In this document: piece by piece, positions 1 to 7,363 of the stretch
How positions within the stretch are numbered: position 1 is the stretch's first letter
Layout: each line of letters starts with the position of its first letter
NCBI RefSeq assembly: GCF_003337575.1
Contig: NZ_QPJM01000016.1
Span: 1 to 64,000 of the forward strand
Direction of reading: 5' to 3'
DNA: 64,000 nucleotides
Source of the DNA: Phyllobacterium bourgognense
GTDB taxonomy: Bacteria; Pseudomonadota; Alphaproteobacteria; Rhizobiales; Rhizobiaceae
The notes under the pieces: generated by a model
Told to the model about the DNA's origin: nothing
Seen by the model: the letters and a program-made list of their open reading frames with translations, nothing else
The model's database searches: none
Translations under genes and position numbers: made by a program

Positions 1-123
1 CGCGGCATGGGTTCCGGTTATGCCGGCGTCGAGAACGAACTGTTCTTCCGCGACAACACCATGATGCTCTTCGCCGACGCCAAGAAAATGGTCGAGAATA
101 TCGTCAAGGCACTCGATCACTGA
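1..123 (+). CDS. pntB: NAD(P) transhydrogenase beta subunit, C-terminal end (partial)
   Basis: The window opens inside a reading frame that closes with TGA at 121-123 and gives about 40 residues, including [15 protein letters not shown] and MLFADAKKM. This matches the conserved end of the NADP(H)-binding domain III of PntB, the membrane subunit that couples hydride transfer between NAD(H) and NADP(H) to proton movement across the inner membrane. Only the last part of domain III is visible. The rest, and presumably pntA, lie to the left. The next gene starts 56 bp downstream on the same strand. Confidence 0.85.
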   Translation, partial: RGMGSGYAGVENELFFRDNTMMLFADAKKMVENIVKALDH

Positions 124-179
124 CAACCGGCGGCGGCAGAAGAAAAGATCCGCACTTTGCAAAATGGAGGATAGACAAA

Positions 180-953
180 ATGGCTCAATGGGTACGATTT
201 GACGATGAGGGCATGGAGGGCTTCGGCCTTCTGCAAGGTAAGGATATCGTCGTTTATCAAGGCAGCATGTTCGAGCAACCCATCGCCACCGACATGCGGC
301 TGCCGCTTGCCTCGGTTCGCTTGCTGGCGCCTTGCGAGCCTTCCAAGATCATCGCGCTGTGGAACAATTTCCATCAGCTCGCCGCCAAACTCGATGTCGC
401 GAAACCCGACGAGCCACTCTATCTTTTGAAGGCCCTGTCGAGTGTCGCGTCTCCGGAGGCTGTCGTCCGCCGCCCGCCTTCCTACACCGAACGCGTCGGC
501 TATGAAGGCGAACTTGGCATCGTGATTGGCAAGCGCTGCAGCAATGCCTCGGAAAAGGAAGCCGCAGCCGCTATTTTCGGTTACACCTGTGTCAACGACC
601 TGACGGCGAGTGACATCATCGCCCGCGACAAGACCTTTGCACAATGGGCCCGCGCCAAGAGCTTCGACGGTTTCTGTCCGTTCGGTCCGGTCATCGCCAC
701 CGATATCGATCCGACCGAATGCAGTGTCAAAACCGAGCTCAACGGCGCCCTGCGCCAGGATTATCCCTTGAGCGATATGATCTTTCCCCCGGCAATTCTT
801 GTCAGCGCCCTGTCCAAGGACATGACGCTTGAGCCCGGCGATCTGATCTGCTGCGGCACGTCGCTCGGCGTCGGCTCGATAAAGGATCCGACCAACACTG
901 TCCGCGTCACCATCGAGGGTATCGGCACCTTGTCGACCACATTCGTTCAGTAG
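180..953 (+). CDS. Fumarylacetoacetate hydrolase (FAH) family protein
   Basis: 257 residues, the usual length of short FAH-fold proteins. A small N-terminal domain (about 1-50) precedes the catalytic FAH domain, with the typical segments YEGELGIVIGK (metal-ligand Glu residues), FGYTCVNDLTA, KSFDGFCPFGP and PGDLICCGTSLGVG. Family members are Mg-dependent hydrolases, decarboxylases or isomerases of 2-oxo/enol acids such as 5-oxopent-3-ene-1,2,5-tricarboxylate, fumarylpyruvate or acylpyruvates; the substrate here cannot be read. TGGAGGA lies just before the ATG. It is separated from the ligase genes on the other strand by a strong terminator at 966-998, so it is probably transcribed alone or from upstream. 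Start confidence is good. Confidence 0.85.
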   Translation: MAQWVRFDDEGMEGFGLLQGKDIVVYQGSMFEQPIATDMRLPLASVRLLAPCEPSKIIALWNNFHQLAAKLDVAKPDEPLYLLKALSSVASPEAVVRRPPSYTERVGYEGELGIVIGKRCSNASEKEAAAAIFGYTCVNDLTASDIIARDKTFAQWARAKSFDGFCPFGPVIATDIDPTECSVKTELNGALRQDYPLSDMIFPPAILVSALSKDMTLEPGDLICCGTSLGVGSIKDPTNTVRVTIEGIGTLSTTFVQ

Positions 954-965
954 GCCTAAAATGAG

Positions 966-998
966 AGAATACCCGGAAGCCAAGGTTCCGGGTATTCT
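966..998. terminator. Bidirectional rho-independent terminator
   Basis: A perfect 13-bp inverted repeat, AGAATACCCGGAA (966-978) and its complement (986-998), around a 7-nt loop. A pyrimidine-rich TCTTCTATC follows on the plus side. It lies between the convergent FAH-family gene (+) and the SucD-like gene (-), so it can serve both. Confidence 0.8.
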
Positions 999-1063
999 TC
1001 TATCAAACCGGCATTGGATGTTTCAGCGCTCTATCCAACTCCGGCCAGACACGTCATATTCTT

Positions 1064-1945
1064 TCAGGCCGCTGCGGCCATCGCCTCGCGGATGGTTTCG
1101 CCGACGAGATGCGGGCTCTTGGCGATAATCACGCCGGCATCCTTCAGCGCACTGATCTTGTTCCCGGCATCGCTGGCAGCACTTTGTGCAAAGGCACCGG
1201 CATGGCCCATGCGGCGTTCCGTCGGCGCATAACGGCCGACTACGAGCCCGACGACCGGTATCTCCGGTTTTATCCCGGCAAGAAACTCCGCCAGCTCCTG
1301 CTCTTCCGATCCACCGATCTCGCCGATCGCGATCACACCGCGCGTATCCTGGTCAGCAAGGAAAAGCTCCATGCAGTCGCGCATACTCAAGCCGTGAATG
1401 GCGTCACCGCCAATGCCGACTGTTGTCGACTGGCCCAGTCCCGCCGCACTTACCTGGGCGATAACCTCGCTGGTCAGCGATGCCGATCGCGACAGGATGC
1501 CGACGTGGCCCTTTCGCTCGCTGCCCGTTGCCATCACGCCGATCTTGCAGACGCCCGGCGAAAGGATGCCCTGCGAGTTTGGACCGACGAGAACCGTCGA
1601 GCTCTGCTTCAGCGCCGCGCGCACGCGCAACATGTCCTGTACAGGCACCCGCTCCGTCAGAGCCACGACAAGCGGCATACCTGCCTCGATGGCCTCGATC
1701 ATTGCTGCGGCAGCGTTTTCCGGCGGCACGAAAATCATGCTGGCATTGGCGCCAGTCTCCTTCATCGCTTCTGCAACCTCGTCAAAGACCGGGAGGTTCA
1801 GATGGTAGGTTCCGCCCTTGCCGGGCGTGACGCCACCCACGATCCGGGTTCCATATTCCATCATGGCGGCCGAATAATGCGTTCCCGCCCAACCGGTCAT
1901 GCCCTGGCAGATCACACGGGTGTTCTGATCAACGAGAATGGTCAT
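1064..1945 (-). CDS. Divergent succinyl-CoA ligase alpha-like (NDP-forming acyl-CoA ligase alpha subunit)
   Basis: 293 residues with SucD architecture: an N-terminal CoA-binding Rossmann domain (VICQGMTGWAGTHYS, GGVTPGKGGTYH) and a C-terminal ligase domain with the phospho-histidine loop RRMGHAGA. It is clearly a paralogue of the 12360-13277 gene, but where SucD has GPNCPGI it reads GPNSQGI, and the following loop (VMATGSERKG) also differs. A different acid substrate is therefore possible; malate, oxalate or another small acid cannot be told apart by eye. The start at 1945 gives MTILVDQNTR and overlaps the beta-subunit stop by 4 bp (ATGA), so the two subunits are translationally coupled. Upstream in-frame codons encode non-homologous residues and were excluded. 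Confidence 0.85.
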   Translation of the reverse strand: MTILVDQNTRVICQGMTGWAGTHYSAAMMEYGTRIVGGVTPGKGGTYHLNLPVFDEVAEAMKETGANASMIFVPPENAAAAMIEAIEAGMPLVVALTERVPVQDMLRVRAALKQSSTVLVGPNSQGILSPGVCKIGVMATGSERKGHVGILSRSASLTSEVIAQVSAAGLGQSTTVGIGGDAIHGLSMRDCMELFLADQDTRGVIAIGEIGGSEEQELAEFLAGIKPEIPVVGLVVGRYAPTERRMGHAGAFAQSAASDAGNKISALKDAGVIIAKSPHLVGETIREAMAAAA

Positions 1946-3117
1946 GATCTTTCTCCATGCGCAGCGGAAACGGCGCGGTTGACTGCCGTCCACATGTCGG
2001 GACAGTCGATCACCTTGCAACCGAAATTGGCGAAGCGGAACCGGGCATATTCGGCATTGTTGCCCGCCAGACGAACGACGACGGGACACGAGCGGCCCGT
2101 GCGCCGCATCGCGATGCCAAGACCGTCGGCTATGGTATCGCAGGGCTGCATACCGCCCCCATGCACATTGACGAGAATCGAGCGCACGGCCGGATTGTTG
2201 AGGAGCAGCGTGAAACCATGCGCGACATCGAGGCTGGTGGCCGTCGTGCGGATATCCATGAAGTTTGCAGCGCTGCCATTGGCTGCACGCACCATGTCGA
2301 GCGTTGCGAGGCCAAGCCCTGCCCCATTAACCGCCAGACCGATATTGCCGTCCATCCGCAGGTAGTTGAGCCGGCGATTCTGCGCGACAAGCTCGATTTC
2401 ATCGCCGTCATGCTCTTCGCGCAGGGCCACCAGCTCGGGATGCCGGAACAGCGCGTTGTCGTCGATAATCATCTTGACGTCGATCGCAACGAACTTGCCC
2501 TCGTCTGTCACCACCAACGGGTTGAGCTCGATGAGCGTTGCATCGAGTTCGACGAAGGCGAGGCGCAACTGATCGACAAGCGAAGCAAAGGTGGAGTGAA
2601 GGCCGGAACCAAGGCCAAGACGCTGGGCCAGGCCAGTCACGGCCGCTTTCTCCAGTGCATCTCCGGTACCGAGAGAAAGCCTCTCCAGACGGGTTTCGCC
2701 CGATTGGAGCCGCTGCTCGATATCCTCGCTTCCTTCAGCACCGGCAAGGATGGCAATTTCGGCCCTTGCGGCATCAACGAGCAACGATAAATAGAGGCTG
2801 CGGACAGGACGAACCGCCGTTTCGATCAACACCCTGTTGACGCGGCAACCCGCGGGTCCCGTCTGTTCGGTTATGAGAGTGCGCCCCAGCATCGCGGCCG
2901 CAGCGGCTTCGACCTCGCCTGCAGATGAGACCAGACGAACGCCGCCTGCAAGGCCACGGCCTCCCGCCAGAACCTGCGATTTCACGGCGATCCTGTCCAC
3001 GCCCAAAGCCTCTGCTGCTTCGCGGGCCTCTCCGGGGGTCAGCGCCACCCGGCCTTCGGGGACATTGATGCCTCTGATGGATAAGAGTGCTTTCGACTGA
3101 AACTCATGAAGCTTCAT
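1942..3117 (-). CDS. Divergent succinyl-CoA ligase beta-like (NDP-forming acyl-CoA ligase beta subunit)
   Basis: 391 residues beginning MKLHEFQSKALL, with the ATP-grasp fold of SucC: KSQVLAGGRGLAGGVRL (nucleotide-binding loop), EQTGPAGCRVNRVLIE, ELNPLVVTDEG (metal ligands) and a C-terminal CoA-ligase domain. The second domain has lost the canonical NIFGG signature and reads NVHGGGMQPCD, whereas the second SucC in this window keeps [10 protein letters not shown]. The start at 3117 has an excellent GGGAGGAGG ribosome site; longer upstream reading is non-homologous. A GntR-type operator lies 78 bp upstream (3195-3211), so the pair has its own regulated promoter and need not depend on frc readthrough. 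It is likely an acyl-CoA synthetase for an acid handled by the neighbouring CoA-transferase and ThDP enzyme. Confidence 0.85.
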   Translation of the reverse strand: MKLHEFQSKALLSIRGINVPEGRVALTPGEAREAAEALGVDRIAVKSQVLAGGRGLAGGVRLVSSAGEVEAAAAAMLGRTLITEQTGPAGCRVNRVLIETAVRPVRSLYLSLLVDAARAEIAILAGAEGSEDIEQRLQSGETRLERLSLGTGDALEKAAVTGLAQRLGLGSGLHSTFASLVDQLRLAFVELDATLIELNPLVVTDEGKFVAIDVKMIIDDNALFRHPELVALREEHDGDEIELVAQNRRLNYLRMDGNIGLAVNGAGLGLATLDMVRAANGSAANFMDIRTTATSLDVAHGFTLLLNNPAVRSILVNVHGGGMQPCDTIADGLGIAMRRTGRSCPVVVRLAGNNAEYARFRFANFGCKVIDCPDMWTAVNRAVSAAHGERS

Positions 3118-3194
3118 AGCCGCCTCCTCCCTGAAGCGATTAGGCTGATGTGCGGCGGGGCTTGCGCCGTGAGCCGCACTTGTCGTCAAGCGAC

Positions 3195-3211
3195 TGGAAT
3201 ACATAATGCCA
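3195..3211. promoter_or_regulatory. Putative GntR operator 1 (upstream of SucCD-like pair)
   Basis: TGGAATACATAATGCCA, a 17-bp site with half-sites TGGAAT and ATGCCA around 5 bp. It is one of six copies of TGGNAT-N5-ATNCCA in this window, all upstream of genes in the acyl-CoA island. It sits 78 bp before the minus-strand start at 3117. Confidence 0.65.
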
Positions 3212-3299
3212 GTAAAAACACATGCTGTCAATCCGTAGCCGGATTAAGATTGCTGCACAAACAACATCACGCACGTTGTTTGAAAAGCAATGGAGGTCT

Positions 3300-3427
3300 G
3301 TTGATATCCATGTCAGGCGAGTCGAAAACGGTGGTTTTCGAGCCCCGGAGCGCAGCGTACATTTGGTACGTGAGCACCGGAGCGCAGAAAAACGCCGTTT
3401 GCAGGCCGCCATGGCGTGAATATCGAC
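3300..3427. repeat. Palindromic intergenic repeat, family A copy 1
   Basis: About 128 bp, nearly palindromic around GCGTACATTTGGTACGTG. It matches the copy at 47679-47808 in reverse orientation along almost its whole length, with about four in five positions identical by eye. It also shares the central 40-50 bp with copies at 17622-17737 and 52614-52741. It lies directly after the frc stop codon, between frc and the SucC-like gene, and could fold into a long hairpin in the transcript. Confidence 0.8.
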
Positions 3428-3432
3428 AGACC

Positions 3433-4710
3433 CTACTCGGCAGCGAGTTGCTGCGGAGTTCCGAGTGCACCGCTTTTCTGCAGTTCGTCGATCGTCCGCT
3501 CATCGAACCTAAGAACGTCGCGCAGGATTTCGTCCGTGTGCTCTCCCAAGAGCGGGGAACGCGTAACGTCTGTCGGACTGTCGGAAAGCTTGATGGGGTT
3601 ACCAACCGAAAGATAGTTGCCGCGCTCCGGATGCTCCACCTCGACGATCGTGCCCGTAGCTCTCAGCGATTGGTCTTCGGCGATCTCTTTCATCGACAGG
3701 ATAGGACCGCACGGGATGTCCCTGTCGTTGAGGATTGCCATCGCCTCGAACTTGTCCTTGGTCATCGTCCATTCCTCGATGCGGGCAAAAATCGCGTTGA
3801 GGCGCGGCAGACGGGCCACAGGTTTTGCATAATCGGGATGGGTCTTCCATTCCGGCTCGCCGATCACGTCGCAAATCGCCTCCCACACCGGCGCCTGGGT
3901 AATGAAGTAGATATAGGCGTTGGGGTCTGTCTCCCAGCCCTTGCACTTCAGGATGCGCCCGGGCTGGCCGCCGCCCGAGTCATTGCCGGCGCGGGGCACG
4001 CTCTCGCCGAACTCGATACCCTCGCCATATTGGCTGTATTCGTTCAACGGACCATGTGCCAGCCGTTGCTGGTCCCGCAGCTTGACGCGGCACAGATTGA
4101 GAACGCCATCCTGCATTGCTGCCGAGACTTTCTGGCCGCGCCCTGTCTTGGTGCGTTGGAAAAGCGCCGTGACAATGCCGAGGCAAAGATGCAGACCTGT
4201 GCCGGAATCGCCGATCTGTGCTCCGGTAACCAGCGGCAAACCATCGCGGAAGCCTGTCGTCGAGGCCGCACCGCCGGTGCATTGCGCGACGTTTTCGTAA
4301 ACCTTGCAGTCCTGATAGGGACCGGGGCCGAATCCCTTGATCGACGCAACGATCATTGCCGGATTGAGTTCCTGGACACGCTCCCACGTGAACCCCATGC
4401 GATCGAGCGCACCCGGAGCGAAATTCTCCACCAGCACATCGCAATTTTTGATCAGTTCTTCCAAAACGGCCTTCCCGCTCTGGTTCTTGGTATCGAGCGT
4501 GATCGAACGTTTGTTGTGATTGAGCATGGTGAAATAGAGGCTATCCACCTCGGGGACGTCGCGCAGCTGGCCGCGCGTAATATCACCAACTCCCGGGCGC
4601 TCGACCTTGATGACATCGGCACCAAACCAGGCAAGAAGCTGTGTGCATGTCGGCCCAGACTGAACATGGGTGAAATCCAGGATGCGAACACCCTCCAAAG
4701 CTTTCGTCAT
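3433..4710 (-). CDS. frc: Formyl-CoA:oxalate CoA-transferase
   Basis: 425 residues, the size of class III (CaiB/BaiF) formyl-CoA transferases. It converts formyl-CoA plus oxalate to oxalyl-CoA plus formate in the cytosol. Highly characteristic segments are [15 protein letters not shown] (conserved Gln near residue 17), [10 protein letters not shown] (nucleophilic Asp168, matching Asp169 of the Oxalobacter enzyme), [20 protein letters not shown] (the mobile glycine loop) and GIPCGP-like [12 protein letters not shown]. It resembles known Frc closely along its length, so the assignment is stronger than for a generic CaiB protein. It lies 95 bp downstream of the ThDP enzyme gene on the same strand, almost certainly in one operon. 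A palindromic repeat follows its stop. Confidence 0.93.
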   Translation of the reverse strand: MTKALEGVRILDFTHVQSGPTCTQLLAWFGADVIKVERPGVGDITRGQLRDVPEVDSLYFTMLNHNKRSITLDTKNQSGKAVLEELIKNCDVLVENFAPGALDRMGFTWERVQELNPAMIVASIKGFGPGPYQDCKVYENVAQCTGGAASTTGFRDGLPLVTGAQIGDSGTGLHLCLGIVTALFQRTKTGRGQKVSAAMQDGVLNLCRVKLRDQQRLAHGPLNEYSQYGEGIEFGESVPRAGNDSGGGQPGRILKCKGWETDPNAYIYFITQAPVWEAICDVIGEPEWKTHPDYAKPVARLPRLNAIFARIEEWTMTKDKFEAMAILNDRDIPCGPILSMKEIAEDQSLRATGTIVEVEHPERGNYLSVGNPIKLSDSPTDVTRSPLLGEHTDEILRDVLRFDERTIDELQKSGALGTPQQLAAE

Positions 4711-4805
4711 TCTTTTCTTCCCTTTTTCTGGCGCGGAACTTGTTCCTTCGTTCTGCTCTCTGTCGATTGGAGCCGGCGGCCCTTATGACCGCCGGGCTTT
4801 TGTCG

Positions 4806-6560
4806 TTATTTGTACATCGTCTGGTTTTTGGTCCCGGGCGCATACTCATTCGGATCGACCCAGATATTGACGACCGCCGACCGGCCCGTCTTGGCTATGG
4901 CCTCGCGGGCGCGCAGCAGCGCCGGCTGAATTTCGGACGCTTCGCGAACCTCCTCGCCATGATTGCCGAGCATGTGCGCGAATTTGGAGAACTCGACGTC
5001 GCCAAGCTTGTTCCCGACATTGCCGCGTTCCTCGCCATATTTTGCAACCTGGCCATAACGGATCTGGTTCATCGAGGAGTTGTTGCCGATAACCGCAAGA
5101 TAAGGCGCGTTGAACCGGTCACAGGTTTCCATGTCGAAGGCCGTCATCGAGAACGCGCCGTCACCATAATAGCAAAGCACTTCCTTTTGCGGATGAGCCA
5201 GCTTGGCTCCAAGCGCGAAACCTGTCCCGACGCCCAGCGAACCAAGCGCACCGGGATCCATCCACTGGCCTGGATTGCGCGGGCGCACTGCCTGAGCCGA
5301 GATGGTCACCACGTCGCCGCCATCGCCGATGTAGATCGTATCCTCGCCGAGGAACTCGTTGAGCTCGTATGCAACACGGTAAGGATGGATCGGGCTTTGG
5401 TCCGACTTGAGAAGCGGCAGCACCTTCTCATAGGCGATGACTTCCTGCTGCTCGAGCGTCTTCATCCACTCGCGGCGTGCCTGGCGCTTGCCCTTGTCGA
5501 TCCGGGCGGATGCGGCCTGCAGGACCGCCGAAAGTATGGCGCCCGGATGGCCAACCAGACCCAGATCGATATCGCGGTTCTTGCCGACGGTGCGATAATC
5601 CTGATCGATCTGCACCAGGGTAAGGTCCTTGGAAATCCGCTTGCCGTAGCCCATGCGGAAATCGAACGGCGTGCCGATTACCACGATCACATCGGCATTG
5701 TTGAATGCAAAGCCGCGTGTGCGGTCGAAGTGATGAGGGTCACCAATCGGCAGTGTGCCGCGGCTTGCGCCGTTGAAGTAGCCGGGAATATCCAGCCCGC
5801 GTAGCAGCTCGACCGCAGCCTGCGTGCTGCCCGACGTGAAGACCTGCTGACCGAATAGAACTGCCGGGCGTTCGGCGTTGACCAGAACATCAGCCAGTTT
5901 TTCGATATCCGCGGGATCGCCGATTGAATATGTCGAAGCCCTGTATTTGCCCGGCTGCGGTATGACGGCCTTTTCAATAGGGATTTCGCGGTCCAGAACA
6001 TCACGCGGAATTTCCAGATAGGAAGGTCCGGACGCACCGGAGAAACACTCTCGCGCCGCCATCGAAATCATATCGGCAATACGTTCGGTCGATGAAACAC
6101 AGGCAGCAAACTTCGTGATCGGCGTCATCATATCGACATGCGGCAGATCCTGCAGTGAGCCCATCTTGTGCTGGGTCAAGGCGCCCTGCCCGCCAATATG
6201 AAGCACCGGGCTTTCCGAGCGGAACGCCGTGGCGATACCAGTCACCGCATTGGTGCAGCCTGGACCCGCCGTCGTGACAACGCAGCCCATCTTGCCTGTC
6301 TGGCGGGCATAACCATCGGCCGCATGAGCGGCGACCTGCTCATGGCGCACATCGATAATTCGGATGCCTTCATCGATGCATCCGTCGTAGATGTCGATGA
6401 TGTGGCCGCCGCAAAGCGTGAAGATAGTGTCGACGCCTTCATTCTTCAGCGCCCGCGCCACCAGATGGCCGCCGGACACCACGCTCCCGTCGCGTACCTT
6501 CCGCTTCAATGTGTCTTCAGCCGTTGATGTGGCCTTCTCAACCTTTGTGACGATTGTCAT
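4806..6560 (-). CDS. ThDP-dependent oxalyl-CoA decarboxylase / 2-hydroxyacyl-CoA lyase family enzyme
   Basis: 584 residues with the three ThDP-enzyme domains. The catalytic Glu74 lies in DVRHEQVAAHAADG; the central domain is about 200-350; the ThDP/Mg motif GDGAFSMTAFD...NN spans about 466-494. Position next to frc and near an OFA transporter suggests oxalyl-CoA decarboxylase (oxalyl-CoA to formyl-CoA and CO2). The sequence, however, lacks OXC hallmarks: where OXC has the Tyr-Glu pair in GDYEEMDQ this protein has GSLQDLPHVD, as in 2-hydroxyacyl-CoA lyases (GAFQEFPQVE in human HACL1), and its C terminus ends GTKNQTMYK. It may therefore cleave or form 2-hydroxyacyl-CoA via formyl-CoA. The start at 6560 lies just after an AGGAGGAAAG ribosome site. 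An operator lies 227 bp upstream. Confidence 0.75.
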   Translation of the reverse strand: MTIVTKVEKATSTAEDTLKRKVRDGSVVSGGHLVARALKNEGVDTIFTLCGGHIIDIYDGCIDEGIRIIDVRHEQVAAHAADGYARQTGKMGCVVTTAGPGCTNAVTGIATAFRSESPVLHIGGQGALTQHKMGSLQDLPHVDMMTPITKFAACVSSTERIADMISMAARECFSGASGPSYLEIPRDVLDREIPIEKAVIPQPGKYRASTYSIGDPADIEKLADVLVNAERPAVLFGQQVFTSGSTQAAVELLRGLDIPGYFNGASRGTLPIGDPHHFDRTRGFAFNNADVIVVIGTPFDFRMGYGKRISKDLTLVQIDQDYRTVGKNRDIDLGLVGHPGAILSAVLQAASARIDKGKRQARREWMKTLEQQEVIAYEKVLPLLKSDQSPIHPYRVAYELNEFLGEDTIYIGDGGDVVTISAQAVRPRNPGQWMDPGALGSLGVGTGFALGAKLAHPQKEVLCYYGDGAFSMTAFDMETCDRFNAPYLAVIGNNSSMNQIRYGQVAKYGEERGNVGNKLGDVEFSKFAHMLGNHGEEVREASEIQPALLRAREAIAKTGRSAVVNIWVDPNEYAPGTKNQTMYK

Positions 6561-6786
6561 GAACGTCTTTCCTCCTATTGAATTTTTGTCGTCTCTTATC
6601 GTTGGCGCTTGGCCGTCCGCCTTAACGCTCGTTGAGATCGATGGGCCCTGTCTTCCCCCTGCCCCCGGATTGCCGCCTCAAGACGCAACCAGCGGAGACA
6701 GTCGAAAGAGAAGAGCCGGATTTACAAAGTCCGCACCGCTTCCCTACCCGTGTGTCGGGTCAGTTAAAGTCCTCTTGCAGAATTTC

Positions 6787-6803
6787 TGGCATAATAAATA
6801 CCA
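6787..6803. promoter_or_regulatory. Putative GntR operator 2 (upstream of ThDP enzyme-frc operon)
   Basis: TGGCATAATAAATACCA matches TGGNAT-N5-ATNCCA. It lies in the 463-bp gap between the divergent ThDP enzyme gene (start 6560, minus) and the small ORF at 7024 (plus), 227 bp before the former. Apart from this site and operator 3, I see no other feature in that gap. Confidence 0.6.
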
Positions 6804-6966
6804 TAAGTCAAACACCCTTCTTAAAGATAATCGCCGAGCGGGAAAAACCGGTTGAGGGCCGTAAAAAACATAGAAACAAAAGGGCTGCCCGAGGCGTTAT
6901 AAGGGTGTGCAGTGCACAACCTATGCAAAAATGGGATGCTGATATGCATCTGGCGCCGTTGCGAAC

Positions 6967-6983
6967 TGGGATATGGTATGCCA
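6967..6983. promoter_or_regulatory. Putative GntR operator 3 (upstream of small ORF)
   Basis: TGGGATATGGTATGCCA, with half-sites TGGGAT and ATGCCA around a 5-bp spacer, 40 bp before the ATG of the small gene at 7024. The second half contains an extra overlapping TGGTAT. Confidence 0.6.
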
Positions 6984-7023
6984 GATAAGAGCCATCTTAA
7001 ACGGTAAACAGGAGTGTCAAATC

Positions 7024-7161
7024 ATGCCGGCACGTGCAGAAATAGCCAATTCAGCCGATCGTACCGCCCGCCGCGGTATCATCGAGACGATTCTTGCCTT
7101 CCTCGACAGCGTTGCACGCACAAATGCACGCAACAAAAATAACGAACCGTTCGGCCTTTAA
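7024..7161 (+). CDS. Small conserved-looking hypothetical protein (45 aa)
   Basis: 45 residues starting MPARAEIANSADRTARRG and ending NNEPFGL; no family recognised. There is a short hydrophobic or amphipathic stretch (IIETILAFLDSV, about 19-30) flanked by Arg/Asn-rich ends, with no signal peptide or Cys motif. Three features support a real gene: AGGAG at 7010-7014 with about 9 nt spacing, a regulon-type operator 40 bp upstream, and a 9-bp-stem terminator right after the stop (7188-7224). A longer in-frame start at 6973 overlaps the operator and lacks a ribosome site, so 7024 is preferred. Role unknown; the context suggests co-regulation with oxalate/acyl-CoA genes. Confidence 0.5.
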   Translation: MPARAEIANSADRTARRGIIETILAFLDSVARTNARNKNNEPFGL

Positions 7162-7187
7162 TCGCTGAAAAGTTACTTTTCCTCCCC

Positions 7188-7224
7188 TTAAACGGCTGCC
7201 GGATCACCTCCAGCGGCCGTTTAA
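7188..7224 (+). terminator. Hairpin terminator after small ORF
   Basis: TTAAACGGC (7188-7196) pairs with GCCGTTTAA (7216-7224). The loop can extend the stem through GCTG/CAGC-type pairing. A short CATTTTG follows. It separates the small gene from the transporter promoter. Confidence 0.6.
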
Positions 7225-7287
7225 CATTTTGAATACATTCAGTTTTTACAAAAGTTGTAGAGCAATACAAGCTTGGCTCTTGTCTTT

Positions 7288-7304
7288 TGGTATAACAGAT
7301 ACCA
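7288..7304. promoter_or_regulatory. Putative GntR operator 4 (upstream of oxalate/formate transporter)
   Basis: TGGTATAACAGATACCA, the most symmetric of the six sites: perfect 6-bp half-sites TGGTAT and ATACCA with a 5-bp spacer. It lies about 60 bp before the transporter start. Confidence 0.7.
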
Positions 7305-7363
7305 GTATGTCTCGATCAGCGCATGGCATTATAGCTACATAAAAGGCGTAGAAAGGGATGAAC

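Noticed and set aside
1109-2365. Long plus-strand ORF (418 codons) across the SucCD-like pair
   Set aside because: It is antisense to two well-conserved ligase genes, crosses their junction and encodes no recognisable motif. A GC-rich shadow frame.
3433-6560. Calling the ThDP gene oxc without reservation
   Set aside because: Genomic context fits, but key OXC residues are not seen, so the gene symbol was left empty.
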